64,000 nucleotides of DNA from Streptomyces sp. NBC_01497. GTDB lineage: Bacteria; Actinomycetota; Actinomycetes; Streptomycetales; Streptomycetaceae. Of the stretch, positions 8,266-16,989 are shown in pieces. The position numbers and the translations under genes were made by a program. The notes under the pieces were generated by a model. The model saw nothing but the letters and a program-made list of their open reading frames with translations, did no database searches and was not told where the DNA came from. Position 1 is the first letter of the stretch. Each line of letters starts with the position of its first letter. The stretch spans positions 8,246,001-8,310,000 of the forward strand of contig NZ_CP109427.1 of the NCBI RefSeq assembly GCF_036250695.1. The letters run 5' to 3'.

Positions 8266-9030
8266 ATGTCAGCTCGCTTCACGGACAAGGTGGTCCTCAT
8301 CACCGGCGCCACCTCCGGCATGGGCCGTGCCGCCGCCGAGCGGATCGCCGCGGAGGGGGCGAAGGTCGTCCTCGCGGCACGCGGCGAGGAGGCCGGGGAG
8401 GCACTGGCCTCGGAACTGCGTTCCCGCGGTGCCGACGCCCTCTTCGTACGCACCGACGTGACTGCGGAGGCCGACGTCGCGGCGTTGGTCCAGCAGGTGG
8501 CCGATCGGCACGGGCGCCTCGACGGGGCCTTCAACAACGTCGGCGCGGCCACCGCGATCGGTCCGCTGACCGACATCGACAGCAAGGCCTGGGACGCGGA
8601 CCTGGCGCTCAACCTCGGCAGTGTGTTCTTCAGCCTGAAGCACCAGATTCCCCTGCTGCGGGCGTCAGGCGGCGGTGCGATCGTGAACAACGCCTCCAAC
8701 CTAGCCGTCACCGGAGCGGCCGGGATGGCCTCCTACAGCGCCGCCAAGCACGGGGTCGTCGGACTCACACGGTCGGCCGCCCTCGACACGGCGGCGGCGG
8801 GTGTCCGTATCAACGCGCTCGTCACCGGCGGCGTCGACACCCCTCTGCTCCGAGGCAACATGGGCATGCCGCCGGAGGAGGCCGTCCGGGTTGCGGGCGC
8901 GCATCACCCGCTCGGGCGGATCGCGCAGCCGAGCGAGATCGCGGCGTTCGTGGCCTTCCTCCTCAGTGACGAGGCGACGTTCATCACCGGAGCCGCACTC
9001 GCCATCGACGGGGGCCTGACCGCAGCCTGA
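8266..9030 (+). CDS. SDR family NAD(P)-dependent oxidoreductase
   Basis: 254-residue classical short-chain dehydrogenase. The cofactor motif TGATSGMG is near residue 14, NNVG takes the usual NNAG place, and the catalytic residues are Ser in NNASNLAVTG, Tyr and Lys in SYSAAKHG. C-terminal LVTGGVDTPLL and FITGAALAIDGG are typical. An AGGAG site precedes the ATG. It lies 37 bases after the frameshifted oxidoreductase in the same direction, so the two may form one HxlR-controlled unit. Substrate unknown. Confidence 0.93.
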   Translation: MSARFTDKVVLITGATSGMGRAAAERIAAEGAKVVLAARGEEAGEALASELRSRGADALFVRTDVTAEADVAALVQQVADRHGRLDGAFNNVGAATAIGPLTDIDSKAWDADLALNLGSVFFSLKHQIPLLRASGGGAIVNNASNLAVTGAAGMASYSAAKHGVVGLTRSAALDTAAAGVRINALVTGGVDTPLLRGNMGMPPEEAVRVAGAHHPLGRIAQPSEIAAFVAFLLSDEATFITGAALAIDGGLTAA

Positions 9031-9050
9031 GGGACGAGCGGTGCGGGTGC

Positions 9051-10190
9051 TCATGACGGTGAAGGCATCGTCGTGGCGGACCTGGCCGGGGCCGGGGCCA
9101 GTGTGATGGCCAGGACAGCCACGTCGTCCGCGAGTCGGCCCTCGGTGTGGGCACTCACCTCGTGGAGCAGGCGCTGGAGCAGTTCCTCCGGTTCGGCCGC
9201 AGGGAACGTGGCGGCACGCTCGGCCAGCGGATAGAAGCTGCCCTGGGGCGAGCGCGCTTCGATCACGCCATCGGTGTAGAGCAGGAGGGTGTCGCCGTCC
9301 GTGAAGGCGAATGTCTCGCTGTGCAGCCCGGAGGGTCCCAGATTGCCGAGACCGAGCGGCGGCGCGGGGGAGCCGGCGTGCAGGACGGTGACCTGGCCGT
9401 CGCGCAGGAGCAGGGGCGGGGGGTGCCCGCAGTTGATCATCGTGCCGTGTCCGCACCCGTCGGGCAGGTCCAGGACGAGGGCGGTGACGAAGTGCTCGCC
9501 GGGATCCTGTTCGGTGTCGGCGGCGTCCTCGATGTCGGCGCCGACACTGTCCTCCATGGCCTGCACCATCTCGGAGAGGGTCTCGCAGTGGCGGGCGCTC
9601 TCCCGGAAGGCGCCGAGGACCACGGACGCCTCACCGATGGCGGCCAGCCCCTTCCCCCGGACGTCGCCGATGATGACCCGGCTGCAGGACCGGCCCGTGT
9701 GCACGACGGCGAAGAGATCGCCGCCCATCTGGGCGTCGGTGTCGGCTGTGCGATACCGCCAGGCCACCCGCAGCGGTCCCACCCGTTGCGGCGGTGGTCG
9801 CAAAAGAACGCGCTGTGCGGTCTCGGCCACCACCCGTACCCGGCTCAGTTGACGGCTGTGCCGCTCCCGCAGGTAGCAGAAGAAGACCACCAGGGCCGAC
9901 AGCACCACCAGCGCGATGAACTGCCAGACGTGATTGGGAGTGCCCAGCCCCCCGTTGAGTTCGGCCAGCAGAGCCTGTGCGCCCGCCGCGACAGTCCCGA
10001 TCATGGCCGTCTGCCACGGTCCGGCGAACGATGCGGTCAGGGCCGGCGCGATCACGAGCATCGGGCCGAGATGGACATTGTTCGGCGACACCAGACCTGC
10101 CGTGGTGATCACGACGATCAGCGCCAGGGGGACAGCCAGCAGTCGTCCTGAGGCACGGCTCGGGAAGTCATCCAGCCACCGGATATCCAT
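9051..10190 (-). CDS. Membrane-anchored PP2C/SpoIIE-type Ser/Thr phosphatase
   Basis: 379-residue integral membrane phosphatase. Four hydrophobic helices occupy about residues 16-106, ending in VLSALVVFFCYLRER; a short linker leads to a SpoIIE/RsbU PP2C domain. The metal-binding acidic residues are visible in DAQMGGDLFAVV, VIIGDVRGKG, LLLYTDGVIEAR and the final GRLADDVAVL. Streptomyces has many such phosphatases acting on anti-sigma-factor antagonists, but no anti-sigma pair is adjacent here. The ATG at 10190 (MDIRW) was chosen because upstream residues look non-coding; a start at 10289 is possible but unlikely. Confidence 0.9.
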   Translation of the reverse strand: MDIRWLDDFPSRASGRLLAVPLALIVVITTAGLVSPNNVHLGPMLVIAPALTASFAGPWQTAMIGTVAAGAQALLAELNGGLGTPNHVWQFIALVVLSALVVFFCYLRERHSRQLSRVRVVAETAQRVLLRPPPQRVGPLRVAWRYRTADTDAQMGGDLFAVVHTGRSCSRVIIGDVRGKGLAAIGEASVVLGAFRESARHCETLSEMVQAMEDSVGADIEDAADTEQDPGEHFVTALVLDLPDGCGHGTMINCGHPPPLLLRDGQVTVLHAGSPAPPLGLGNLGPSGLHSETFAFTDGDTLLLYTDGVIEARSPQGSFYPLAERAATFPAAEPEELLQRLLHEVSAHTEGRLADDVAVLAITLAPAPARSATTMPSPS

Positions 10191-10405
10191 GAGTCCATTG
10201 TCGGAGCCATTCGTACGAAAAGCACTGTATGTGACTGTGTGGCGTGCCTGGCCTGTCGTACGGCCGACGTCTCTGGACTGCCCGGGCACGCCCGGCCGCC
10301 GTCAGGCGGGCCCGGCGGGGCCGGACACCGTCACGCGGGCCGGCCTCACCGATCCCGGGGGCTCGTGTTCTGCGGGTGAACGTGGTGGTGTGCGCCGCGA
10401 CCCCG

Positions 10406-10645
10406 TCAGCCCCGCTTGATCACTGCTGGGCGGGCGGGTACCTCGATCGCCGCGTCGATGTCCGCCCGGGTCATCCTGAAACTGTCGGGATAGGCGTCCC
10501 GGGTGGTGCGCCTGTCCGGCTCGCTCGTGCGCCAGCAGTACAGGCACTGCTGGCACTGGAGTACGTGCCAGACGCCCGGCACCGGCGAACTGAACAGTGT
10601 CTCGATGTCGCTGTACGCGCACCGCGGGCAGATGGTCGCGGTCAT
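10406..10645 (-). CDS. vdcD: Hydroxyarylic acid decarboxylase subunit D
   Basis: 79-residue small subunit of a three-part non-oxidative hydroxyarylate decarboxylase (VdcBCD/BsdBCD type). It carries two CxxC pairs, CPRC near the start and CQQC in the middle, followed by the family sequence LYCWRTSEP and the tail DIDAAIEVPA, matching BsdD/VdcD. The pairs suggest a zinc ribbon. It is the last gene after vdcB and vdcC, read leftward. Known sets convert vanillate or 4-hydroxybenzoate to guaiacol or phenol. The exact role of the D subunit is poorly defined. Confidence 0.9.
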   Translation of the reverse strand: MTATICPRCAYSDIETLFSSPVPGVWHVLQCQQCLYCWRTSEPDRRTTRDAYPDSFRMTRADIDAAIEVPARPAVIKRG

Positions 10646-10707
10646 GGGGGGCCTTCCAGTGGGTCGGATCGGGCAGTGCGTTGAGCGGTGGGATCCGTCG
10701 GGGCAGG

Positions 10708-12132
10708 TCAGCGGCGGGCGGCGAGGTGGCGCAGCCGGGCGAGCCACTCGTCGGTTTCCGGCAGGTCACGGACGGGATTGCCGGCGTGGCCGCCGCTCTG
10801 CGCGCCGACCGGTGTGGTGGCGTCGATGATGAGCTTGTCGACGATGCCCGGTGTCGTTGCCTGCGGGGCCAACTGCATGACGGACATGTTCGGAACGTGG
10901 ACCAGGTCGTCGGCCGGGTTCATCTTCGTGGACAGCGCCCACATCACCTGGGGCAGGTTGAAGGGGTCCACGTCCTCGTCGACGACGATGACCGTGGCGG
11001 CGTAGCCGAGGCCGTGCGGTGTGGTGAGCACCCGCATCCCGACGGCCTTGGCGAAGCCGCCGTAGCGCTTCGCGGTGGAGACGATGACCACCAGGCCGTG
11101 CGTGTACATCGCGTTCACGGCCTGGACCTCCGGGAAGTCCTTCTTCAGCTGCTCGTACAGGGGTGCACAGGTGTTCGCGGCCATCAGGTAGTCGATCTCG
11201 GTCCAGGGCATGCCGAGATGGAGGTGCTCGAAGACCGGGTGGGTGCGATGCGAGATCCGGTCGATGCGTACGACCGGCAGGGCCCGTCCGCCGGAGTAGT
11301 GGCCGGTGAACTCCCCGAACGGCCCCTCGATCTCCCGCTTGTGACTTTCGATCACACCTTCCAGGACGACCTCGGAGCCCCACGGGACCGGCAGCCCGCT
11401 CAGCGGCGCCCTGGCGATCGGAGCGGGCGCGCCGCGCAGGGCGCCGGCCAGCTCGTACTCGTTCTCCTCGTACTTCATGGGAGTCGACGCGACAATCGAG
11501 ATCACCGGGTCGTTGCCGAGCGTGATGGCGACCGGCAGGTCCTCACCGGCCTCCTCGGCCCTGCGCAGATGCTGGGCCAGATCGTGTACCGGAACCGGCT
11601 GGATGGCGAGTTTCCGCTTCCCCTTCACCTCGATGCGGTAGATGCCGACGTTCTGCTTCCCGTTGTTCTCCGCGTCCTCGGGGTCCCGGGAGACAACGGC
11701 GGCCTTGTCGATGTAGAACCCGCCGTCCCCGTCGTTCAGGCGGATCAGCGGGAGCACGGAGAAGATGTCGACGTCGTCGCCCTCAAGCGTGTTCTCGGCC
11801 CAGGGCGGATTCTCGCGCCACTCCGGCATGATCGGGAACTCGGCCCAGCGGCGTACGAACTCGTCCACCTGCTCCTTGATGCCCGTCTCCTTGGGCAGGT
11901 CGAGGGCGAGCGCGTGGTTGGCCCACGAGCCGTGCACGTTCATGGCGATGCGAGCGTCGGTGAAGCCCTGGACGTTGTCGAAGTACAGGGCGGGCGCGGC
12001 GTCGCCGAGGCGCGTCGCCGCGCCCGCCGCCGCGGCGATGTCCGGCTCCGGCATCACCTGGTCGGTGATCCGCAGCAACTGGCCCTGGTCGTCGAGGGCC
12101 TTCAGGAAACCGCGGAGGTCGTCGAATGGCAT
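10708..12132 (-). CDS. vdcC: UbiD-family hydroxyarylic acid decarboxylase, catalytic subunit
   Basis: 474-residue UbiD-type enzyme using prenylated FMN to decarboxylate hydroxyarylic acids such as vanillate or 4-hydroxybenzoate. Family landmarks: FDDLRGFLKALDDQGQL at the N-terminus, the cofactor region NVGIYRIEVKG followed by HLRRAEEAGEDLPVAITLG, the catalytic acidic stretch EIEGPFGEFTG and the C-terminal DLPETDEWLARL. Length is normal. It lies 62 bases after vdcD's start and 51 bases from vdcB, as in known vdc/bsd operons. Vanillate is the likeliest substrate by analogy with Streptomyces sp. D7; the sequence alone does not settle it. Confidence 0.93.
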   Translation of the reverse strand: MPFDDLRGFLKALDDQGQLLRITDQVMPEPDIAAAAGAATRLGDAAPALYFDNVQGFTDARIAMNVHGSWANHALALDLPKETGIKEQVDEFVRRWAEFPIMPEWRENPPWAENTLEGDDVDIFSVLPLIRLNDGDGGFYIDKAAVVSRDPEDAENNGKQNVGIYRIEVKGKRKLAIQPVPVHDLAQHLRRAEEAGEDLPVAITLGNDPVISIVASTPMKYEENEYELAGALRGAPAPIARAPLSGLPVPWGSEVVLEGVIESHKREIEGPFGEFTGHYSGGRALPVVRIDRISHRTHPVFEHLHLGMPWTEIDYLMAANTCAPLYEQLKKDFPEVQAVNAMYTHGLVVIVSTAKRYGGFAKAVGMRVLTTPHGLGYAATVIVVDEDVDPFNLPQVMWALSTKMNPADDLVHVPNMSVMQLAPQATTPGIVDKLIIDATTPVGAQSGGHAGNPVRDLPETDEWLARLRHLAARR

Positions 12133-12183
12133 GAAAACTCCTTCTTCGGCCCGGGGGAGGAACGGTCGCCCCGGGGTCGGACA

Positions 12184-12774
12184 TCACAGGGCGTGCTTGG
12201 TCTCCCGGGCGGCCCGCATGCCGTGCCACCTCTTGGCGGCGGGTGCGGGGAGGTCCAACTGATCGAGGACGCGGGCCACGACGTGGTCGACGATGTCGTC
12301 GACGGACGCCGGGTGGTTGTAGAAGGCGGGCATCGGCGGGACGATGCGCACACCCATACGGGAGAGCGCGAGCATGTTCTCAAGATGGATCTCGCTCAGC
12401 GGCGTCTCGCGCGGCACCAGGATCAGCCGTCGCCGCTCCTTGAGGACCACGTCGGCGGCACGGCCCACGAGCCCGTCGGCGTATCCGGCGCGTATGCCCG
12501 CGAGTGTTTTCATCGAGCACGGCACGACGACCATGCCGTCGGTCGTGAAGGAGCCGGAGGAGAGGGGAGCGGCCTGGTCCTCCGCGGCGTACACCTCGTC
12601 GGCGAGCGCGCCGACGGACCGTACGGACAGACCCGTCTCGAACTCGACGGTCGTGCGCGCCCACCGCGAGAGCACGAGATGGGTCTCCACGTCCGGCAGC
12701 CGTCTCAGGTTCTCCAGCAGGCGGACACCGAACACGGCACCCGTCGCGCCGGTCATGCCCACGATCAGTCGCAC
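12184..12774 (-). CDS. vdcB: UbiX-family flavin prenyltransferase
   Basis: 196-residue UbiX homologue that makes prenylated FMN, the cofactor of the VdcC decarboxylase next to it. Motifs: VGMTGATGAVFGVRLLE at the N-terminus, VVPCSMKTLAGIRAGYADGLVGRAADV in pieces (VVPCSMKTLAGI, GRAADVVLKE) and LVPRETPLSEIHLENML. The GTG at 12774 is preferred because a GAGGAG site lies 9 bases upstream and the product then begins at the conserved RLIVGMTG. First gene of the vdcBCD operon, divergent from the AraC regulator. Confidence 0.93.
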   Translation of the reverse strand: MRLIVGMTGATGAVFGVRLLENLRRLPDVETHLVLSRWARTTVEFETGLSVRSVGALADEVYAAEDQAAPLSSGSFTTDGMVVVPCSMKTLAGIRAGYADGLVGRAADVVLKERRRLILVPRETPLSEIHLENMLALSRMGVRIVPPMPAFYNHPASVDDIVDHVVARVLDQLDLPAPAAKRWHGMRAARETKHAL

Positions 12775-12945
12775 AGTGTTCTGCTCCTCGGGTCTTGGCG
12801 GAGGCGGGCAGCAGGGACATTTCCAGTCAGTGCGCTCTCCTTGAGACGTGCGGACGACGAGAGCCCACAGGGTCGGCAGGCGTTGTCCGCACACGTCACG
12901 CTAGGTCCGGAGGAGACCGTCGTGGTTGTAGTGTCGGGACACGTT

Positions 12946-13833
12946 ATGGACAGAAACGGACAGCACAGTGTGGCCGAGGTGCCCTACCAGCCATCCGCCG
13001 GGACGCCGCCCGGCGCGGAGGTCCTCGGCTTCCCGGCCCTGCTCACCCGTGCGCAGCGGCATGGGGTGGCGCCCTACTCACCGAAACGACTCGCCTTCCA
13101 CGAGCTGATCGCCGTGAGGTCAGGTGTGCTGCGCTGCTCGGTGGACTTCACCGAACACGAGCTGACGGCGGGGGACTGGCTGTGGGTTCGGCCCGGCCAG
13201 ATCCAGCAGTACCGCTCGGATCTCGGCGCGGCAGAGGGCACCCTCGTGCTCTTCCAGCCCGGTTTCCTGGACACCCCCACCGCGGACGTGGCCCGCGTCG
13301 ACCGGCCGGTCTGGAGTTTCGCCCGGATCCCGGAGCCCGAGGGGGAGCGGCTCAGGGGCATCCTGGACCTCCTGGAAGGCGAGTACCGGAGGTCGGAGGG
13401 CACACCGCCCGACGTGCACGTGGAAGTGGTGCGCCACCTGCTCGCCGTGCTCCTCCTGCGCCTGGCCCACGCGTACGGCGGTGAGGAGAACGCGGAGGCC
13501 GCCAACGATGCCTTCCGCCGCTTTCAGCAGGCGGTGGAGCGCGGTTTTCCCGGTTGCCGTCGCGTGGAGGCCTATGCGGCCCGACTGGGCTACAGCCCGC
13601 GCACCCTCACCCGTGCGACCCGGGCCGCGACCGGGCGCAGCGCGAAGCGCTTCATCGACGACCGCGTCCTGCTGGAGGCCAAGCGCCTCCTCGTGCACAC
13701 GAGCCTGTCCGCCACCGCGATCGGCGAAAGGCTGGGCTTCTCCAGTGCCACGGTGTTCACCAAGTTCTTCCGGCAGCGGGAGGGTGAGACGCCGGCGGCA
13801 TTCCGGGTTCGCGCGACGGCCGCCACGCCGTGA
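12946..13833 (+). CDS. AraC-family transcriptional regulator, probable vdc activator
   Basis: 295-residue regulator with an N-terminal cupin-like ligand region (FHELIAVRSGVLRCSVDF, GDWLWVRPGQIQQY) and a C-terminal AraC double helix-turn-helix (RRVEAYAARLGYSPRTLTRATRAATG, LVHTSLSATAIGERLGFSSATVFTKFF). It is divergent from vdcB, 171 bases away, which suggests it senses the aromatic acid and switches on vdcBCD. The start is uncertain: ATG at 12946 is used here, but a GTG at 12922 has a good GGAGGAG site 6 bases upstream, and a GTG at 12970 is also in frame. Confidence 0.88.
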   Translation: MDRNGQHSVAEVPYQPSAGTPPGAEVLGFPALLTRAQRHGVAPYSPKRLAFHELIAVRSGVLRCSVDFTEHELTAGDWLWVRPGQIQQYRSDLGAAEGTLVLFQPGFLDTPTADVARVDRPVWSFARIPEPEGERLRGILDLLEGEYRRSEGTPPDVHVEVVRHLLAVLLLRLAHAYGGEENAEAANDAFRRFQQAVERGFPGCRRVEAYAARLGYSPRTLTRATRAATGRSAKRFIDDRVLLEAKRLLVHTSLSATAIGERLGFSSATVFTKFFRQREGETPAAFRVRATAATP

Positions 13834-13842
13834 CCGTTGTTG

Positions 13843-13916
13843 CTGTCGCCGCCACTCCTGTCGCCGCCACTCCTGTCGCCACTGCGACAGAGCAGGCCTG
13901 AACAGAGCAGGCCGGA
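13843..13916. repeat. Two 15-bp tandem repeats side by side
   Basis: CTGTCGCCGCCACTC occurs twice plus a partial third copy (13843-13857, 13858-13872, 13873-13883). Immediately after, ACAGAGCAGGCC plus three bases occurs twice (13887-13901, 13902-13916). The block lies just after the AraC stop, between convergent genes. Confidence 0.9.
13873..13890 (+). terminator. Possible terminator hairpin
   Basis: CTGTCGC and GCGACAG form a perfect 7-bp stem with a 4-base loop, 39 bases past the AraC stop. It lies at the seam of the two 15-bp repeats. Confidence 0.4.
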
Positions 13917-14100
13917 ACGGGAGAACGGGCGGGCACTGTTCTGTTCTCGGCGGTGGCGGCAAGCCGCGCCGCTGAGCGGCTCGTGGGTCGACCACGCGAC
14001 CACAGCGTCCGGTCACCCGGGTCCGGGCGCCTCCAGGCGTCGGGGCGCGGTGTGTTGAGCCCTGAGTGAGGCCTCGAAACCCGGCCGTGCGACCGAGCAC

Positions 14101-14982
14101 TCAGCGCATGTGCGCGTCCAAGGCGTCGATGATCTCGCGCCAGAGCTCACGTGGACGGTCGTGTCCCATGTCGGCAACGAGCAGGAGTTTCGCTCCGGGC
14201 ACCAGGTCGGCGGTGCGCTTGCCGCCGCTCGGATCGATCAGTGTGTCATCGAGACCATGGACCACCAGGGTCGGTACGCGAAGTCCGCGCAGCGCGTCAG
14301 CGCGTGAACCGCCGAGGACCATCGCCCCGAGTTGGCGTCCCACGCCCGCCGGGTAGTAGGCGCGGTCGTAGCTCTCCCGGGCCAGCTCCCGAAGGAGCGC
14401 GGGGTCGCCGTAGCGCTTCGAGGACCACACCAGTTCTCTCTCCGCCGCAGCGACATACCCGTCGCGATCCGACGGCTTCGCACTGAGGAGCACCGCCTGG
14501 GCCTCGGCGCTGGGACGGCCGTGGTCGGGTTCGCCGGTCGAGGACATCATCGACGTCAGGGTCAGGACGCGGGCCGGCCGGCTGATGGCCATGGTCTGGG
14601 CGATCATGCCGCCCATCGAGGATCCGACCACGTGAGCCCGTTCGATGCCGAGCGCGGAGAGCAGGCCGAGGCCGTCGTCGGCCATGTCCTGCATTCTGTA
14701 CGGCATCATCGCGAGGGCCGGCGGGATGTCTCCCGCAGTCACGAGGCCGATGAACCGGCCCAGATCGACGGGGTGCTCGTCGAACCTCGTGGACAACCCG
14801 CAGTCGCGGTTGTCGTACCGGATCACGTAGCGCCCGCGTCCGGCGAGCGCACGGCAGAAGTCCTCGTGCCAGGCGATCATCTGGGCACCGAAACCCATCA
14901 CGAGCAGGACGGGCGGGTCCGAGGGATCGCCGAAGGTCTCGTACGCGATGGACACTCCTGGTGAGACTTCGGCGATCGGCAT
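14101..14982 (-). CDS. Alpha/beta hydrolase (RdmC/aclacinomycin-esterase-like)
   Basis: 293-residue serine hydrolase. After VLLVMGFGAQMIAWH and RYDNRDCGLST comes the nucleophile elbow VVGSSMGGMIAQ (Ser near 125), the acid in VVHGLDDTLIDP and the His in ADMGHDRP. A lid of about 70 residues separates elbow and acid. This arrangement matches aclacinomycin methylesterase RdmC and related alpha/beta hydrolases of unknown substrate. It is divergent from a TetR regulator 156 bases away, with a clear palindrome between them, so TetR repression is likely. Confidence 0.9.
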   Translation of the reverse strand: MPIAEVSPGVSIAYETFGDPSDPPVLLVMGFGAQMIAWHEDFCRALAGRGRYVIRYDNRDCGLSTRFDEHPVDLGRFIGLVTAGDIPPALAMMPYRMQDMADDGLGLLSALGIERAHVVGSSMGGMIAQTMAISRPARVLTLTSMMSSTGEPDHGRPSAEAQAVLLSAKPSDRDGYVAAAERELVWSSKRYGDPALLRELARESYDRAYYPAGVGRQLGAMVLGGSRADALRGLRVPTLVVHGLDDTLIDPSGGKRTADLVPGAKLLLVADMGHDRPRELWREIIDALDAHMR

Positions 14983-15078
14983 GCGGGGGGTGTCTCAATG
15001 CCGCCTGCCGCCGTGCATCCGGATATCGACGACCAAGGCGTCGTCGGGCCCACATCCTCTGCCTTCCCGGGCCATGGC

Positions 15079-15107
15079 GCATTTGCCTAAAGCCATTAGG
15101 TAAATGC
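15079..15107. promoter_or_regulatory. TetR-type operator, 12-bp inverted repeat
   Basis: GCATTTGCCTAA and TTAGGTAAATGC (15079-15090, 15096-15107) match at 11 of 12 positions around a 5-base spacer. It is A/T-rich in a very G/C-rich region and lies 31 bases before the TetR start and 97 before the hydrolase start, so one site could control both directions. Confidence 0.8.
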
Positions 15108-15138
15108 ATAATGGGCTTCGCCGAACGGGAGGAACATC

Positions 15139-15708
15139 ATGGTTCGAGCAGGGCTGACGCCCGAGCGCCTGACCCGGGCCGGGGCCGACATGGCCGACGA
15201 GGTCGGCTTCGACCAGGTGACCGTCTCGGCGCTGGCCCGCCGATTCGACGTCAAGGTCGCGAGTCTGTACTCGCACCTGAAGAACTCCCAGGACCTCAGG
15301 ACCAGGATCGCGCTGTTCGCGCTGGAGGAACTCGCCGACCGGGTCGCCGCCGCCCTGGCCGGGCGGGCCGGCAAGGACGCCCTGGCCGCCTTCGCGGACG
15401 CCTACCGCGACTATGCCCGGGAGCATCCCGGCCGCTACGACGCCGCCCGTCTGCGGCTCGATCCCGAGACGGCCGCGGCCAGCGCCGGGGTGCGGCACGC
15501 GCAGATGACGCGGGCGATCCTGCGCGGTTACGACCTGACGGAGCCCGACCAGACGCACGCGGTCCGGATGCTGGGCAGCGTCTTCCACGGCTACGTCAGC
15601 CTGGAGATGGCCGGAGGCTTCAGTCACACCGCCGTCGACTCGCAGGAATCCTGGGACTGGGTCGTGGATTCGCTCGACGCCCTGCTGCGCCATCGCGCCG
15701 CCCCTTGA
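15139..15708 (+). CDS. TetR/AcrR-family regulator with WHG-type C-terminal domain
   Basis: 189-residue repressor. The helix-turn-helix is at about 10-55 (LTRAGADMADEVGFDQVTVSALARRFDVKVASLYSHLKN, seen as VTVSALARRF and SLYSHLKN). The C-terminal ligand domain (VRMLGSVFHGYVSLEMAGGF) matches the WHG/TetR_C_33 type. A GGAGG site precedes the ATG. It probably controls itself and the divergent hydrolase through the palindrome at 15079-15107, and perhaps the SGNH gene 102 bases downstream. Confidence 0.92.
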   Translation: MVRAGLTPERLTRAGADMADEVGFDQVTVSALARRFDVKVASLYSHLKNSQDLRTRIALFALEELADRVAAALAGRAGKDALAAFADAYRDYAREHPGRYDAARLRLDPETAAASAGVRHAQMTRAILRGYDLTEPDQTHAVRMLGSVFHGYVSLEMAGGFSHTAVDSQESWDWVVDSLDALLRHRAAP

Positions 15709-15810
15709 CCAGCAGCGGGCCGAATCGCCGGAGCCGAGCGGCGCACCGAGCACCGGCCATCGGGAACCGGCGTACCCGAACATCCGGAAAAAGATCAACA
15801 GGCTGGGGCA

Positions 15811-16989
15811 ATGAACACTGAGCGCGACTGGATCACCACACCTGTCACCGCGGACATCCTGCGCGGCTACCTCGACGCGGAGACCACCGCGCACGGCCTG
15901 CTGCCGCATCGGCTGCCCGCTCGGGCCCGGCAGCAGATCCCCGACAGCCAACTCGCCGTGGCCGAGGCCCAGCCCTCCGGCGTCCGCCTGGTCTTCCGCA
16001 CCCGGGCCACCACCATCGAACTGGAGACGCTGCCCACCAAGCGCGTCTACCAAGGGTTTCCGGCCCCGGCGGACGGTGTCTACGACCTGCTGGTCGACGG
16101 CCGGCTCGCCGGCCAGACCACGGTGACCGGCGGAAACGTCCGCACGGTCACCGACATGATCAGCCAGGCATCCGAACTGCGTGCGGGTCCGGCCGGCACC
16201 GCCCGGTTCACCGGCCTGGCGGCGCATGACAAGGACATCGAGATCTGGCTTCCGCATACGGAGATCACGGAACTGATCGCCCTGCGCACCGACGCCCCGG
16301 TCGAGCCGGCCGGGGAGCACGGCCGCAGGGTGTGGCTGCACCACGGCAGTTCCATCAGTCACGGTTCGAACGCCGCCCATCCGACCGCCATCTGGCCGGC
16401 CCTGGCAGCGGCCCGGGGCGGAGCGGAGCTGGTCAACCTGGGGTTCGGCGGCAGCGCGCTGCTCGACCCGTTCACCGCCCGTGCGATGCGGGACACCCCC
16501 GCCGACCTGATCAGCCTCAAGATCGGCATCAATATAGTCAACAGCGACGCGATGCGTCTGCGTGCCTTCGGTCCCGCTGTCCACGGATTCCTCGACACCA
16601 TCCGTGAGGGGCATCCGAGCACGCCGCTGCTGGTCGTGTCCCCCATCCTGTGCCCGGTCCAGGAAGACACACCCGGCCCCCTCGCTCCCGACTTCGACGG
16701 CGGGACCCTGCGGTTCAAGGCCACGGGCGATCCGGCCGAACGCGCTGCCGGGCGTCTGACGCTCAACGTCATCCGTGGTGAACTCGCCCGGATCGTCGGA
16801 CAGCGAGCGGCTGACGACACGCATCTGCACTACCTCGACGGCCGCGACCTCTACGGCGCGGCGGACCACGCCGAACTGCCGCTGCCCGACGAGATCCATC
16901 CCGATCCCGCGGGACACCGCCGCATCGGCGAGAACTTCGCGCGGCTCGCGTTCGGCGACGGTGGTCCGTTCGCCGTCAAGACCGGCTGA
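15811..16989 (+). CDS. SGNH/GDSL-type hydrolase
   Basis: 392-residue two-domain esterase-like protein. The N-terminal 165 residues form a beta-rich domain. The SGNH domain begins at VWLHHGSSISHGSNA (block I Ser), followed by LVNLGFGGSALLD (block II Gly), ISLKIGINIVNS (block III, Asn) and the C-terminal LPDEIHPDPAGHRRI (block V, Asp and His). No signal peptide is visible, so it is likely cytoplasmic. It follows the TetR gene in the same direction. Substrate unknown; short-chain acyl ester cleavage is the family default. Confidence 0.88.
   Translation: MNTERDWITTPVTADILRGYLDAETTAHGLLPHRLPARARQQIPDSQLAVAEAQPSGVRLVFRTRATTIELETLPTKRVYQGFPAPADGVYDLLVDGRLAGQTTVTGGNVRTVTDMISQASELRAGPAGTARFTGLAAHDKDIEIWLPHTEITELIALRTDAPVEPAGEHGRRVWLHHGSSISHGSNAAHPTAIWPALAAARGGAELVNLGFGGSALLDPFTARAMRDTPADLISLKIGINIVNSDAMRLRAFGPAVHGFLDTIREGHPSTPLLVVSPILCPVQEDTPGPLAPDFDGGTLRFKATGDPAERAAGRLTLNVIRGELARIVGQRAADDTHLHYLDGRDLYGAADHAELPLPDEIHPDPAGHRRIGENFARLAFGDGGPFAVKTG

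Noticed and set aside
10597..12945. Rightward frame opposite vdcB-vdcC that joins the AraC gene in frame (1078 codons in all)
   Set aside because: The first 780 codons lie opposite clearly conserved UbiX and UbiD genes and show no domain; only the AraC part is real.
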